Assembly: GCA_900555985.1 (NCBI GenBank)
Contig: USNF01000001.1
Span: 1-64,000, forward strand
Reading direction: 5' to 3'
Source of the DNA: an uncultured Gemella sp.
GTDB lineage: Bacteria; Bacillota; Bacilli; Staphylococcales; Gemellaceae
DNA: 64,000 bases
Under the pieces are notes generated by a model. That model was not told the DNA's origin. It did no database searches and saw only the letters and a list, made by a program, of their open reading frames with translations. A program made the translations under genes and the position numbers. This document shows positions 1 to 7,528 of the stretch, one piece after another (the first letter of the stretch is position 1; the number at the start of each line of letters is the position of its first letter).

Positions 1-63
1 ACAATTAAGATAATATAATATTAAGTTCTAAGTATTAAAAACGATAAATAATTAATAAAAAAG

Positions 64-135
64 TTTTAGTAAAAATTTTTAAAGAATACTATAAAAATAT
101 AGCTCTATAACATTCTTTAAAAATTTTTACTAAAA
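64..135. repeat. 24-bp perfect inverted repeat upstream of tnpB copy 1
   Basis: Bases 64-87 and 112-135 are exact reverse complements separated by 24 bases. The right arm overlaps the conserved upstream region shared with the second tnpB copy, but the left arm has no counterpart there. It could be a terminator, a subterminal IS hairpin, or a local inverted duplication. Confidence 0.75.
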
Positions 136-137
136 AG

Positions 138-166
138 TTGCATTTCTAGTAAAAATATATTATAAT
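138..166 (+). promoter_or_regulatory. Promoter for tnpB copy 1
   Basis: TTGCAT (138-143) and TATAAT (161-166) are separated by 17 bases. The same arrangement is conserved in front of tnpB copy 2. Confidence 0.7.
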
Positions 167-208
167 CATCTCGTAACACTAAATATAAAAAGTGAGGTGA
201 AATATAAT

Positions 209-1465
209 ATGTATTTAGTAGTAAAGCAACAGATAAAACATTTAACTAAAGAAGAATATAATATTTTAAGAGAATTATGCAGAACAGCTAAGAATTTAAC
301 GAATCAAGCAATTTATAATGTTCGACAATATTATTTTCAAGAAAAACAATATTTACGATATGAAGCGAATTATTATGAAATGAAGCATCTTGAAAATTAT
401 AAATTATTAAATTCTAACATAGCTCAACAAACTCTTAAAGATGTTGATACAATGTTTAAATCATTTTTTACATTAATTAAGTTAGCAAAACAAGGTAAAT
501 ATGATTTTAAACATATTAAAATACCTAATTATTTACCTAAAAATGGCTATGCAAATATAGTTATTAGTCAAATTAGAATTAAAAATAATAATATTTTAAT
601 GATTCCATTTTCTAATGCTTTTAAAAAGAAGCGTGAAGTTAATAGAATTCAAATTAAAATTCCTCCAGTATTAGAAAATAAAAAGATAAAGCAAATTCAA
701 ATTATCCCTAAATTTAATGCTAGGTTCTTCGAAATTCAATACACATATGAAATTGAAGAAAAAAATATAAAATTAAATACTAACAATGCACTAGCTATTG
801 ATTTAGGTGTTAATAATTTGTGTACTTGTGTTACAAACGCAGGAAAATCTTTTATTATTGATGGAAGAAAATTAAAATCTATTAATCAATTCTTTAATAA
901 ACAAAATACAAAATTACAATCCATTAAAGATAAGCAAAATATTAAGCGACAAACAAAGCAACAATATTTAATTTCTAATAAAAGAAAAAATAGAATTAAT
1001 GATTATATTAATAAGATTTGTCGATATATTATTAATTATTGTTTATTTAATAATATTGGCACTTTAGTAATTGGTTATAATCAATCATTTCAAAATAAAA
1101 TTAACTTAGGTAGAAGAAATAATCAAATTTTTACTCAATTACCATTCGGTAAAATAAGAGAAAAATTAGAATATCTATGTAAGCAATATAATATTAATTA
1201 TATCTTACAAGAAGAGTCTTATACTTCTAAAGCTAGTTTTTTTGATAATGACGATTTACCTATTTATAATGCAGATAATCCACAAACATATAAATTTAGT
1301 GGTAACCGTATTAAAAGAGGTTTGTATCAGACTAAAAATAATTATCTTTTTAATGCAGATTGTAATGGAGCATTAAATATTCTTCGTAAAAGTAAAGCTG
1401 TAGACTTAACAGTCTTATGCTATAGGGGCGAACTGGACACGCCTAAAAGAATAAGGATTTCTTAG
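209..1465 (+). CDS. tnpB: TnpB-like RNA-guided nuclease (IS605 OrfB), copy 1
   Basis: The protein is 418 aa from the ATG at 209, which follows GAGGTGA with good spacing; an in-frame GTG at 197 lies inside that ribosome site and is not preferred. A RuvC-I motif AIDLGVNN lies near residue 198 and a RuvC-III-like NADCNGALNIL near the C-terminus. The position where most TnpB proteins have the RuvC-II glutamate reads LVIGYNQSF, so that Glu is missing; a conserved EESYTSKASF follows. The usual CxxC zinc-ribbon cysteines are absent. It is about 85-90 percent identical by eye to the product of 47441-48694. Known TnpB proteins use an RNA overlapping the 3' end of their own gene to cut DNA and retain the element. 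Activity here is inferred only. Confidence 0.88.
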   Translation: MYLVVKQQIKHLTKEEYNILRELCRTAKNLTNQAIYNVRQYYFQEKQYLRYEANYYEMKHLENYKLLNSNIAQQTLKDVDTMFKSFFTLIKLAKQGKYDFKHIKIPNYLPKNGYANIVISQIRIKNNNILMIPFSNAFKKKREVNRIQIKIPPVLENKKIKQIQIIPKFNARFFEIQYTYEIEEKNIKLNTNNALAIDLGVNNLCTCVTNAGKSFIIDGRKLKSINQFFNKQNTKLQSIKDKQNIKRQTKQQYLISNKRKNRINDYINKICRYIINYCLFNNIGTLVIGYNQSFQNKINLGRRNNQIFTQLPFGKIREKLEYLCKQYNINYILQEESYTSKASFFDNDDLPIYNADNPQTYKFSGNRIKRGLYQTKNNYLFNADCNGALNILRKSKAVDLTVLCYRGELDTPKRIRIS

Positions 1466-1555
1466 AAAAATCAAACTTCTTAATAAAGTAATTTTATATT
1501 GCTTTTAGAATCATATAATTTTAATTATATGAGGTTCAGTAGTAAACAAGAGGAT
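1380..1555 (+). ncRNA. Predicted TnpB right-end guide RNA (omega/reRNA) and adjacent guide
   Basis: The 3' end of tnpB and the following ~75 bases are almost unchanged between copies 1 and 2, including the noncoding part, as expected for the RNA scaffold that overlaps tnpB. A hairpin-forming AT-rich palindrome (about 1510-1532) precedes the TTCAG end. The guide would be the first ~16 bases after 1539. Boundaries are approximate. Confidence 0.6.
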
Positions 1556-1561
1556 AAAAAT

Positions 1562-1945
1562 ATGGTCAAAGTGTACGGCTATGCTCAAACAGTATCTGGT
1601 GAGCAAGTATATGGTCGTTTAATAGATGAACGATATATTTTAAAAGACGAATCAATTATTATTAATATTAAATTAGATTCATTTGAATCAGATAATGAAA
1701 TACGAGTAAAAAAGCAAGAGAAGCAACTCTCTTTAAATAATAGAAAAGCTAATACTCAAATTAAAAAAATAAATAAATTAAAAGATGTATCATCTTTAGC
1801 TACACCAGAAATGCTTGGAAAATATTTAGCGATTATTATGACTCAATTTGCTAACGAAGGAATTCCAAGAGAAGATGAATATACATATGAATATGAAAAA
1901 GAAAAAGCATTAGAAGAGTCAGAATATAAAGAGGTATTTGAATAA
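1562..1945 (+). CDS. Hypothetical phage protein (127 aa)
   Basis: No family is recognised. The ATG at 1562 follows AGAGG with seven-base spacing, so the tnpB element probably sits just upstream of the native ribosome site; the frame stays open across the element end (SSKQEDKN), so an interrupted N-terminal extension is also possible. The middle is rich in Lys, Asn and Gln, and the C-terminus is acidic and tyrosine-rich. The stop codon abuts the start of the next gene, implying translational coupling. Confidence 0.75.
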   Translation: MVKVYGYAQTVSGEQVYGRLIDERYILKDESIIINIKLDSFESDNEIRVKKQEKQLSLNNRKANTQIKKINKLKDVSSLATPEMLGKYLAIIMTQFANEGIPREDEYTYEYEKEKALEESEYKEVFE

Positions 1946-2662
1946 ATGTTAAGATTTCAATGGACAGAAGAAAATGAAGTATTCGATAATCAATGTGAAT
2001 TTACTATCGAATTAAAAAATGGTTATTATAAAGAATTTGGTACTGTAGATAAAGATACAGTTGCTATGCTATTCGGAGAATTAACAAAAAGAGATTTTTA
2101 CCAATCAGATTTTGAATTAATTTCCGTAGAAGAAAATGAAGAATATACGGCTATTAAAGTTGTCGGTGAAGAATTATACGATTGTTATTTCTTGATGCGA
2201 GATATAATTGGTAAAATGTCTGAAGATTTGTACACATGTTTCATCATTAATCCATTAATGAATTTTGCATATAAACATGTAGGCAAAAACTCTTTACAAT
2301 TTTCTTCTAAATATGCAGTATATGATACATTTACAAAAGAATATGTATTAGTCGATACAATTAAAGAAATTGCTGAAGAAATTGGGAAATTCGCTGACAG
2401 AGTATTCTTAAAAAAAGATAAGCTAGAAACAGAAAATTTTGCTATTCTAAAAATTAATGACGATATTACGTATATTCAAGATATCGAAGATGATTATAAA
2501 CGTTATGTTATTAGTAGAGAACGCCACTACCCTATTTATGAAGCAAATAAAAAAATGGATAAAGAAACGTTTATGAAAGAATTATCTAAAATGGTTGGTG
2601 AAGACATTAGTGATTTTGAAATCATCACCGTTAATGAAGATGATGTATTAGATAAAAAATAA
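1946..2662 (+). CDS. Hypothetical phage protein (238 aa)
   Basis: It starts directly after the TAA of the preceding gene, with an AGAGG ribosome site inside that gene. The protein is acidic (many Glu and Asp), soluble, without signal peptide or membrane segment, and has no motif I recognise. The C-terminal ~60 residues are strongly charged. Its tight coupling to the previous gene suggests a shared role. It is the last gene before an intergenic segment carrying a promoter and a terminator. Confidence 0.8.
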   Translation: MLRFQWTEENEVFDNQCEFTIELKNGYYKEFGTVDKDTVAMLFGELTKRDFYQSDFELISVEENEEYTAIKVVGEELYDCYFLMRDIIGKMSEDLYTCFIINPLMNFAYKHVGKNSLQFSSKYAVYDTFTKEYVLVDTIKEIAEEIGKFADRVFLKKDKLETENFAILKINDDITYIQDIEDDYKRYVISRERHYPIYEANKKMDKETFMKELSKMVGEDISDFEIITVNEDDVLDKK

Positions 2663-2771
2663 GAATTAAATAAAAAAGTATGTGAGGTAATATTAACAAT
2701 GGTAGTTTTGAAAAATAAGTTTTTCATGATTTCCTCCTCCTCCTTTGTAAAAATAGAATACAAAAAACTAC

Positions 2772-2800
2772 TTGCATTGAAATTAATATTTGTCTATAAT
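2772..2800 (+). promoter_or_regulatory. Strong sigma-70-type promoter
   Basis: TTGCAT (2772-2777), a 17-base spacer and TATAAT (2795-2800). No start codon with a ribosome site follows before the terminator at 2853, so the first product would be a short untranslated RNA or an attenuated leader for the gene at 2921. Confidence 0.75.
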
Positions 2801-2806
2801 AGTTAC

Positions 2807-2892
2807 GAGCTATTTTAGAAAATGTAGTTTCATTGTACACAAACCCCCACAAAATAACCATCCTGAGCAGCGACAGGGTGGTTATTTTTTTT
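2807..2892 (+). ncRNA. Candidate small RNA or attenuated leader (~85 nt)
   Basis: This interval lies between a near-consensus promoter and a strong terminator and holds no credible open frame. Expression is inferred. Confidence 0.4.
2853..2892 (+). terminator. Rho-independent terminator
   Basis: A 13-bp stem (AATAACCATCCTG pairing with CAGGGTGGTTATT, one G-U) with an 8-base loop is followed by a long T run. Confidence 0.85.
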
Positions 2893-2920
2893 ATTTAAAA
2901 AAAAAGGAATTATATATAAT

Positions 2921-3115
2921 ATGGAACATACTATATTTTGGTATATTGGAATAATAACAATCATTATTTTTACCCTTTTCTTTTTATTAGGTACTTCAAA
3001 ATTCAAATTTATTAATGACGAATATCATATTGGCTTTGTATATGAATTTAGATTATTTTTTGAAGAATCAGAAAGAAAATACAGTTTGCAGGTTGAGTAT
3101 TTGTTAAATAAGTAG
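2921..3115 (+). CDS. Small membrane protein (64 aa)
   Basis: An AAGGAA ribosome site precedes the ATG. Residues about 5-24 form one hydrophobic segment rich in Ile and Phe; the remainder is polar and charged, probably cytoplasmic. No family is recognised. It follows the promoter-terminator pair at 2772-2892 and leads the next small-gene cluster. Confidence 0.65.
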   Translation: MEHTIFWYIGIITIIIFTLFFLLGTSKFKFINDEYHIGFVYEFRLFFEESERKYSLQVEYLLNK

Positions 3116-3171
3116 TATAATGGCAATATCATTTCTTTTAATCTTTATTTTTTTAATAACAGGAGAATTAA

Positions 3172-3570
3172 ATGGAAGATATTATTAATCAACCAAAGCA
3201 TTATACATCTGGTGGTATTGAAGTGCGTCCATTTATTAATGCACAAGGTTATAATTTCGATATGGGAAATGTGATTAAATATATTTCTCGTGCTGGGTTA
3301 AAAACACCAGATAAACTACTTGATTTAGAAAAAGCATTAAATTACATTAATGATGAAATTAAAAAGGGTAACAAGAAATTAAATTTTGAACCTACGGATA
3401 CATTTATTTCTGGTTACGAATATATTCGCAGTCAACATCATTTAGATAGCACATTACAAAATGTGATTTCTCTTTTATCTAAAGATGAAAAAACAGATAT
3501 CATTTTAATGTCAGATGTAATTTCTGCTCGTGATTTGTTACAAGAAGAAATTAATATGTTAAAGTTATAG
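3172..3570 (+). CDS. DUF3310 family phage protein
   Basis: The N-terminal ~60 residues match the DUF3310 signature: QPKHYTSGGIEVRPFINAQG, then GNVIKYISRAG and a LLDLEKALNYI helix. The domain is widespread in phages and is often annotated as nucleotide-kinase-like, but its biochemical role is not established. About 65 extra C-terminal residues have no recognisable motif. The start follows an AGGAG site. The DNA-metabolism genes downstream fit a role in nucleotide metabolism, but this is inference. Confidence 0.85.
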   Translation: MEDIINQPKHYTSGGIEVRPFINAQGYNFDMGNVIKYISRAGLKTPDKLLDLEKALNYINDEIKKGNKKLNFEPTDTFISGYEYIRSQHHLDSTLQNVISLLSKDEKTDIILMSDVISARDLLQEEINMLKL

Positions 3571-3576
3571 TAATAT

Positions 3577-3635
3577 ACTCATTGAAGTTTTTATTTTTCT
3601 CTTTAAAGAAAGGAAGAAACTCCAATGAGTTTTTT
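3577..3635 (+). promoter_or_regulatory. Terminator-like hairpin that contains the next start codon
   Basis: Bases 3577-3590 pair with 3617-3630 (13 of 14 positions) and a T run follows. The right arm contains the ATG (3625) of the next gene and the loop holds its ribosome site. It may end upstream transcripts and also mask the start codon. Confidence 0.6.
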
Positions 3636-4275
3636 ACTAATGGTAAAAGAATATGTCAAAACGCACAGAGACTTCTTACTATCTTGTATTCGCAAAATCG
3701 GACTTATTGTTCTTATTATTTTGTCTTGTTTGTTTATTTATGATAAGTTTTTTGCAAGCCATGAAATAGAAAATAAACCATCTAAAGTAATTAATGCAGA
3801 TGGTACTATTAATACAAATAAACATTATCAGGAAGCAACTAAAGTACAAACGAATACAATCGAAAGAACTACAATTCAATATGTACCTAAAGAAAATCCA
3901 TTTGATGCAGATTTTGAATTAGATAATTCTAATAAAAAAGTCTTTGTAAAAGTAAATGGACAACAGCATGAAATAGAAAATAATGTAACAGAAACTCAAA
4001 AATTTGAAAATGGCAAATTAGTTGTTACTCAAAAAGAAGAATCTGTTATTTCTATTGCCGCTCCAAAACCAGCAAAATTCTCCGTTAGTTATTATTATGG
4101 CGGAGGTAATAATCAAGGTGTAGGATTACACTACAATGTTTCTAAACATCTTACAGCAGATGCACTATATATTAATCATAAAGCATATGCGGGTATAACT
4201 GTACCAATTGGCAATATGGATAGTTCATCTAAAAAGCAAGATGTATCTAGTAATAAGAAGAAAGAAGGAAAATAA
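3625..4275 (+). CDS. Membrane-anchored protein with extracytoplasmic domain (216 aa)
   Basis: A single transmembrane segment lies at about residues 24-44 (IGLIVLIILSCLFIYDKF), preceded by a short basic segment, so the bulk of the protein is predicted outside the membrane. The outer part has a linker rich in Asn and Thr, then a Gly/Tyr-rich beta-strand-like region (VSYYYGGGNNQGVGLHYN) and a Lys/Ser-rich tail. The architecture resembles an anchored envelope protein or spanin-like factor, but no family is recognised. The start is buried in a hairpin with its ribosome site in the loop. Confidence 0.75.
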   Translation: MSFLLMVKEYVKTHRDFLLSCIRKIGLIVLIILSCLFIYDKFFASHEIENKPSKVINADGTINTNKHYQEATKVQTNTIERTTIQYVPKENPFDADFELDNSNKKVFVKVNGQQHEIENNVTETQKFENGKLVVTQKEESVISIAAPKPAKFSVSYYYGGGNNQGVGLHYNVSKHLTADALYINHKAYAGITVPIGNMDSSSKKQDVSSNKKKEGK

Positions 4276-4276
4276 T

Positions 4277-4537
4277 ATGCCAGAATCTCCAGCAGTAACA
4301 ACAGGTACTGAAGTTACAGGTCAACCAGAAGGTAGCCATCCAGTAGCAGCAGGCGAACAAAAAGTAGCAGGTAAAGTTTTTAGTGTTATGTGCAAAGGTC
4401 ATAAATATGTGTTCTCTAGTGATTTGACACCAAAAGATGATGCCATGCATGTTGTTCGTGCAACTGATGTATTAGCAAATACACTTGAACTTACATTTAA
4501 AAATAAAATGTGTGTTAGTGTGGAAATCGTAAAATAA
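4277..4537 (+). CDS. Hypothetical protein (86 aa)
   Basis: The ATG at 4277 follows AAGGAAAATA; an upstream in-frame start inside the previous gene lacks a ribosome site. The N-terminus is rich in Pro, Gly, Thr and Ala and looks flexible; the C-terminal half (from about residue 33) looks like a small beta-rich domain. No function is recognised. It overlaps the next gene by one base (TAATG). Confidence 0.7.
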   Translation: MPESPAVTTGTEVTGQPEGSHPVAAGEQKVAGKVFSVMCKGHKYVFSSDLTPKDDAMHVVRATDVLANTLELTFKNKMCVSVEIVK

Positions 4538-4698
4538 TGGAATTAATTTTTAATAATAAAACATATTCTTTTTCTGAATATGTAAATCCAAAAGAAGAAG
4601 GTTTATATACAGCTGTATTGACTAGCAGTGAAAATATTCGTTGCGAAATTGTATGGTTTAATGGACAACTTCGAGAAATTAATGAATTATTTGATTAG
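4537..4698 (+). CDS. Small hypothetical protein (53 aa)
   Basis: The ATG overlaps the stop of the preceding gene by one base, indicating coupled translation. The product is polar and acidic at the end (NELFD) with no recognised motif. It ends 19 bases before a hairpin that contains a promoter-like box. Confidence 0.6.
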   Translation: MELIFNNKTYSFSEYVNPKEEGLYTAVLTSSENIRCEIVWFNGQLREINELFD

Positions 4699-4714
4699 CA
4701 AATAAAAAAAAGAA

Positions 4715-4770
4715 ATGACGTAGGCTTATGAACCTTGTATAATTAAGGTGCCAAGCTTACGTCTTTTTTT
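4715..4770 (+). promoter_or_regulatory. Promoter box nested in a terminator hairpin
   Basis: GACGTA (4717-4722) pairs with TACGTC (4758-4763) and GCTT with AAGC, followed by a T run. An inner stem ACCTT/AAGGT surrounds TATAAT (4738-4743). ATGACG (4715-4720) lies 17 bases upstream of that box. The motif AACCTTGTATAAT recurs at 11173, 16422, 30913, 44088 and 53099. Confidence 0.65.
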
Positions 4771-4809
4771 ATTTATATTATTTATATTTTATATAAGGAG
4801 ATATTAAAA

Positions 4810-5082
4810 ATGGAATATACAGGAAAAATTAGTAGAAATATTTTCAATGATATTGTTGATTCTATTGGCCGTGTCATTCATGAAACTAAAACTAAATCAA
4901 AAAAGAAACATAAAAATTTAGATATTACATTTAGCTTTAGTGATTTATCTGAACCCAAAAAAGAATTGTTGTTATTAACAATTCGTAAGATTAAAGACAT
5001 GAAAGAAGAAGATGTGTTATTCTTTATTGATTCTATTAATCAGTGTGAAAAAGAGAAAGGATATTATAATGAGTATCGTTGA
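4810..5082 (+). CDS. Hypothetical protein (90 aa)
   Basis: An AAGGAG site precedes the ATG. The protein is mostly helical in appearance, with a Lys-rich stretch (TKTKSKKKHKNLD) around residues 27-39 and Leu-rich helices after it. The C-terminal half resembles that of the 110-aa protein at 5182 in layout (both end in a helix pair following a Ser/Phe segment), which may reflect distant relatedness. Confidence 0.65.
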   Translation: MEYTGKISRNIFNDIVDSIGRVIHETKTKSKKKHKNLDITFSFSDLSEPKKELLLLTIRKIKDMKEEDVLFFIDSINQCEKEKGYYNEYR

Positions 5083-5155
5083 GCGAGTGATTAAGAGTTT
5101 AGTGACTTATTACATTACAGGTTTTATTATTCGAGCTTTTAGAAAATTTAAATAA
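5069..5155 (+). CDS. Very small amphipathic/membrane peptide (28 aa)
   Basis: The ATG overlaps the end of the previous gene and follows AAAGG. The peptide has a hydrophobic centre (VTYYITGFIIRAF) and a basic tail. It is too short for a family call; the start context and the tight packing support it. Confidence 0.45.
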   Translation: MSIVERVIKSLVTYYITGFIIRAFRKFK

Positions 5156-5181
5156 TTAATTAGAAATTAAGGAGACAAAAA

Positions 5182-5514
5182 ATGGATAGAGAAAAAATTA
5201 TTGATGTAACAACTAAAGGTATTAACACAATTGCAGATTTAATGAATACTGCAATGGATTTTACGAAAGAAAAATATGATGCAGTAAAAGAAAAAGCTTC
5301 TTCTAAAGAAGTAAATTTTTCTAATGCAACTCAAATTCAAAAAGAATTTATTATGATGTTAGCTGAAAATTTACAAGATATTGATGATGCAACAATTATG
5401 CAATGTCGTGATATCATAACACATCAATTAGATTTAAAACATGCCATTATTAAAATTAATAACGACCAAATTACAGTTGAAAATGTTGTAGCAGAAGAGG
5501 TAAATAAATTATGA
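5182..5514 (+). CDS. Hypothetical protein (110 aa)
   Basis: A good AAGGAG site precedes the ATG. The sequence is probably all-helical: an N-terminal helix with TKGINTIADLMN, a Lys-rich linker, then IQKEFIMMLAENL and a C-terminal helix. No family is recognised. Its stop overlaps the next start as ATGA. Confidence 0.65.
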   Translation: MDREKIIDVTTKGINTIADLMNTAMDFTKEKYDAVKEKASSKEVNFSNATQIQKEFIMMLAENLQDIDDATIMQCRDIITHQLDLKHAIIKINNDQITVENVVAEEVNKL

Positions 5515-5603
5515 TTAGTCTAATTTTTTTTGGAATTGTTACTGTAGTAATCGGCATTTATGGTGCCAAATTTATTAATAAAATGAGAGGTATCGAAAAA
5601 TAA
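5511..5603 (+). CDS. Single-span membrane peptide (30 aa)
   Basis: Coupled by an ATGA overlap to the preceding gene and by TAATG to the following one. Residues 2-20 are hydrophobic (ISLIFFGIVTVVIGIYGA), followed by a basic tail. No function is recognised. Confidence 0.5.
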   Translation: MISLIFFGIVTVVIGIYGAKFINKMRGIEK

Positions 5604-5866
5604 TGACACAAGATATTTTAATTATGATTACAATCATTACGATTGCTCTCATGTCTACAATTTGTTTTATCGTTCATCAAGTATTTAAAACACGCCGTAT
5701 GCGAATTGAATATGATGGCGGGTATACTGAAGAAGAAATTAAAGAAATTGTAGTAGAAAAATTTAAATTATTGGCTTCCAGTCAATCATTAGAGCCTAAT
5801 AATTTTATGTATACTACAATTACGAAAGAAACAAAAGAACCAGAAAATAAAAAAGGGAGAAAATAA
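5603..5866 (+). CDS. Single-span membrane protein (87 aa)
   Basis: One N-terminal transmembrane segment at about residues 4-26 is followed by a charged cytoplasmic part with an EEIKEIVVEKFKLL helix and a Lys-rich end. It overlaps its neighbours by one base at both ends, within a four-gene coupled block. No family is recognised. Confidence 0.65.
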   Translation: MTQDILIMITIITIALMSTICFIVHQVFKTRRMRIEYDGGYTEEEIKEIVVEKFKLLASSQSLEPNNFMYTTITKETKEPENKKGRK

Positions 5867-6348
5867 TGTTTAAATATGTAGTTGGAAATATTTTAGATAC
5901 AGAATGCAAATATATTTTGAATCCTGTAAATTGTGTCGGCACAATTGGTAAAGGTTTAGCATTACAAATTGCTAAAGCATACCCTGAATCTGTTGATTCA
6001 TATAAAAAAGATTGTCAATATGGTAGTTTAAGTATTGGTCATTTAACTAGCTTTAATGCTAAAGATGGTAAAATAATTATTAATTTCCCGACAAAAGAAC
6101 ATTGGAGAAATCCATCTAAATATCGATATATTGAATCTGGATTAGAAAATTTAGCATTTTATATTGAATTTAGCGGAAACAAAAACTCTCATTTAAGCTT
6201 TGCAATTCCACCATTAGGTTGTGGACTTGGCGGATTAAAATATGATTTTGTTCATGAATTAATTCAACAATATTTAAGTGAATTTAAAAATATTACTATT
6301 GAGTTATATGTAACTCAAGAATGGTATAATAAACATGTACAACGCTAA
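5866..6348 (+). CDS. Macro-domain protein (ADP-ribose binding or hydrolysis)
   Basis: The 160-aa protein is a single macro domain. The ADP-ribose-binding loops are visible: NPVNCVGTIGKGLALQ near residues 24-39 and IPPLGCGLGGL near residues 110-120. It resembles the macro domains that remove ADP-ribose, including the DarG antitoxin type with its NxVNxxGxxGKGLA loop. It overlaps the next gene by 14 bases. In a phage it could reverse host-imposed ADP-ribosylation or serve in NAD metabolism; which one is inference. Confidence 0.85.
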   Translation: MFKYVVGNILDTECKYILNPVNCVGTIGKGLALQIAKAYPESVDSYKKDCQYGSLSIGHLTSFNAKDGKIIINFPTKEHWRNPSKYRYIESGLENLAFYIEFSGNKNSHLSFAIPPLGCGLGGLKYDFVHELIQQYLSEFKNITIELYVTQEWYNKHVQR

Positions 6349-6766
6349 AGATATAGCTAAATATATTTTGTTAGTTTATAATCAAAATCATATACCTATG
6401 GACGTATCTAAACTATGTAAAATTTTGTATTATATTCAAGGCATTATGTTAGTAAGATTTAATAAACCATTTTTTAAAAATGATATTATCGCTTGGAAAT
6501 ATGGTCCTTGTGTACCAGAAGTGTATTATGAATATGCTCATTATGGTGCAGAAAATATTTATATCCCTGATGAGTTATTATTAAATACTTTACAACTAAA
6601 TGTAGAGGAAAAGAAATTAATTGCTTATGTATTATTAAATATTAAGGATATGGATTTTTGCCAAATGATTAAAAGTACAACAAAAACTAACAGTCCCTGG
6701 TCAAAAGTAGAATTAAATGCTATAATTACTCATGATTTAATTAAACAATATTTTACATGGTTTTAG
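6335..6766 (+). CDS. Panacea/DUF4065 (SocA-like) domain protein
   Basis: The 143-aa protein shows the DUF4065 pattern: KLCKILYYIQGIMLVRFNKP near residues 26-45 and IIAWKYGPCVPEVYYEYAHYG near residues 52-72. The family includes the SocA proteolytic adaptor and the antitoxins of many toxin-antitoxin pairs (Panacea domain). Its start lies inside the macro-domain gene, so the two are translationally coupled. No toxin gene is adjacent; it may be a stand-alone antitoxin that protects the phage. Confidence 0.8.
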   Translation: MYNAKDIAKYILLVYNQNHIPMDVSKLCKILYYIQGIMLVRFNKPFFKNDIIAWKYGPCVPEVYYEYAHYGAENIYIPDELLLNTLQLNVEEKKLIAYVLLNIKDMDFCQMIKSTTKTNSPWSKVELNAIITHDLIKQYFTWF

Positions 6767-6782
6767 AAAGAGGAAATTAAAC

Positions 6783-7298
6783 ATGAATGAACAAACTCAA
6801 CAACAACAAGAAGAACATATTATTATTGACTTAGACAATTTAATGTTGCCTAAATGTCGATTTGAAGTAGTATCTTCTTATAAAGACAAACATATTAAAT
6901 TGCCGACACGTAAAACATCTGGGTCCGCTGGCTATGACATTGAAGCTGCGGAAGATGTTATTATTAAACCTCATTCTTCTACTGCTATACCTACTGGTAT
7001 TAAAGCATATATGGACGAATGTTTAGTATTAAAAATTTATATTCGCTCTTCATTGGCATTCAAGCAAGGCTTGATGTTGACTAACTCCACAGGTATCATC
7101 GATAGCGATTTTTACAACAATGAAGACAACGAAGGGCATATTCTTGTAGGTTTATATAATACTACAGATAAAGAAATTAGTATTAAGAAAGGAGAACGTA
7201 TTGCTCAAGGTATTTTTGAAGCCTACATTGTAACGGAAGATGACGCAGAGCAAGAAAAAGAAGTTAGAACTGGAGGCATCGGCTCTACTGGTAAGTAA
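6783..7298 (+). CDS. dut: Deoxyuridine 5'-triphosphate nucleotidohydrolase (dUTPase)
   Basis: This 171-aa trimeric-type dUTPase hydrolyses dUTP to dUMP and pyrophosphate, limiting uracil in phage DNA. Conserved motifs are present in order: SAGYDIEA (motif 1), IRSSLAFKQGL (motif 2), TGIIDSDF (motif 3), GERIAQGIF (motif 4) and a C-terminal RTGGIGSTGK (motif 5). An N-terminal ~25-residue Gln/Glu-rich extension precedes the core. The start follows GAGGAAATTAAAC. A uracil-DNA glycosylase-like gene lies at 31.6 kb. Confidence 0.95.
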   Translation: MNEQTQQQQEEHIIIDLDNLMLPKCRFEVVSSYKDKHIKLPTRKTSGSAGYDIEAAEDVIIKPHSSTAIPTGIKAYMDECLVLKIYIRSSLAFKQGLMLTNSTGIIDSDFYNNEDNEGHILVGLYNTTDKEISIKKGERIAQGIFEAYIVTEDDAEQEKEVRTGGIGSTGK

Positions 7299-7315
7299 TA
7301 CGTCATATTAAATAC

Positions 7316-7510
7316 ATGGATTATATTAAATTGATGGGAGATAGCGAAGATTGGACACAAGATATTGTTCAAGACTTCGTTGACTCTCATAATAATTCTA
7401 TGGAATTTTTGCTCAGAGAAATTAATGAAAAAGAATCAGATATGTTATATGAATACTATATCGACCAAATGTATAAAGATTTTCAACAATCTGGGCAAAT
7501 TCCATTTTAA
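7316..7510 (+). CDS. Hypothetical acidic protein (64 aa)
   Basis: The product is strongly acidic (many Asp and Glu) and helical in appearance, with no recognised motif. No convincing ribosome site precedes the ATG; a second in-frame ATG lies at 7334. Kept because the frame fills the space between dut and the next gene. Confidence 0.5.
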   Translation: MDYIKLMGDSEDWTQDIVQDFVDSHNNSMEFLLREINEKESDMLYEYYIDQMYKDFQQSGQIPF

Positions 7511-7528
7511 TTAGAAAGATAATAACAT

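Larger units (their letters stand above)
1..1539 (+). mobile_element. IS605-type tnpB element (copy 1), left end outside or unresolved
   Basis: The element carries a tnpB gene and a right end that is nearly identical, from inside tnpB to the terminal TTCAG at 1535-1539, to the copy ending at 48768. The region just upstream of tnpB (about 123-208) also matches copy 2. The left end is not visible: bases 1-60 do not resemble the group I core that precedes copy 2, so whether this copy is also an IStron cannot be decided here. No tnpA transposase is present. The right end lies 22 bases before the start codon of the next gene. Confidence 0.8.
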
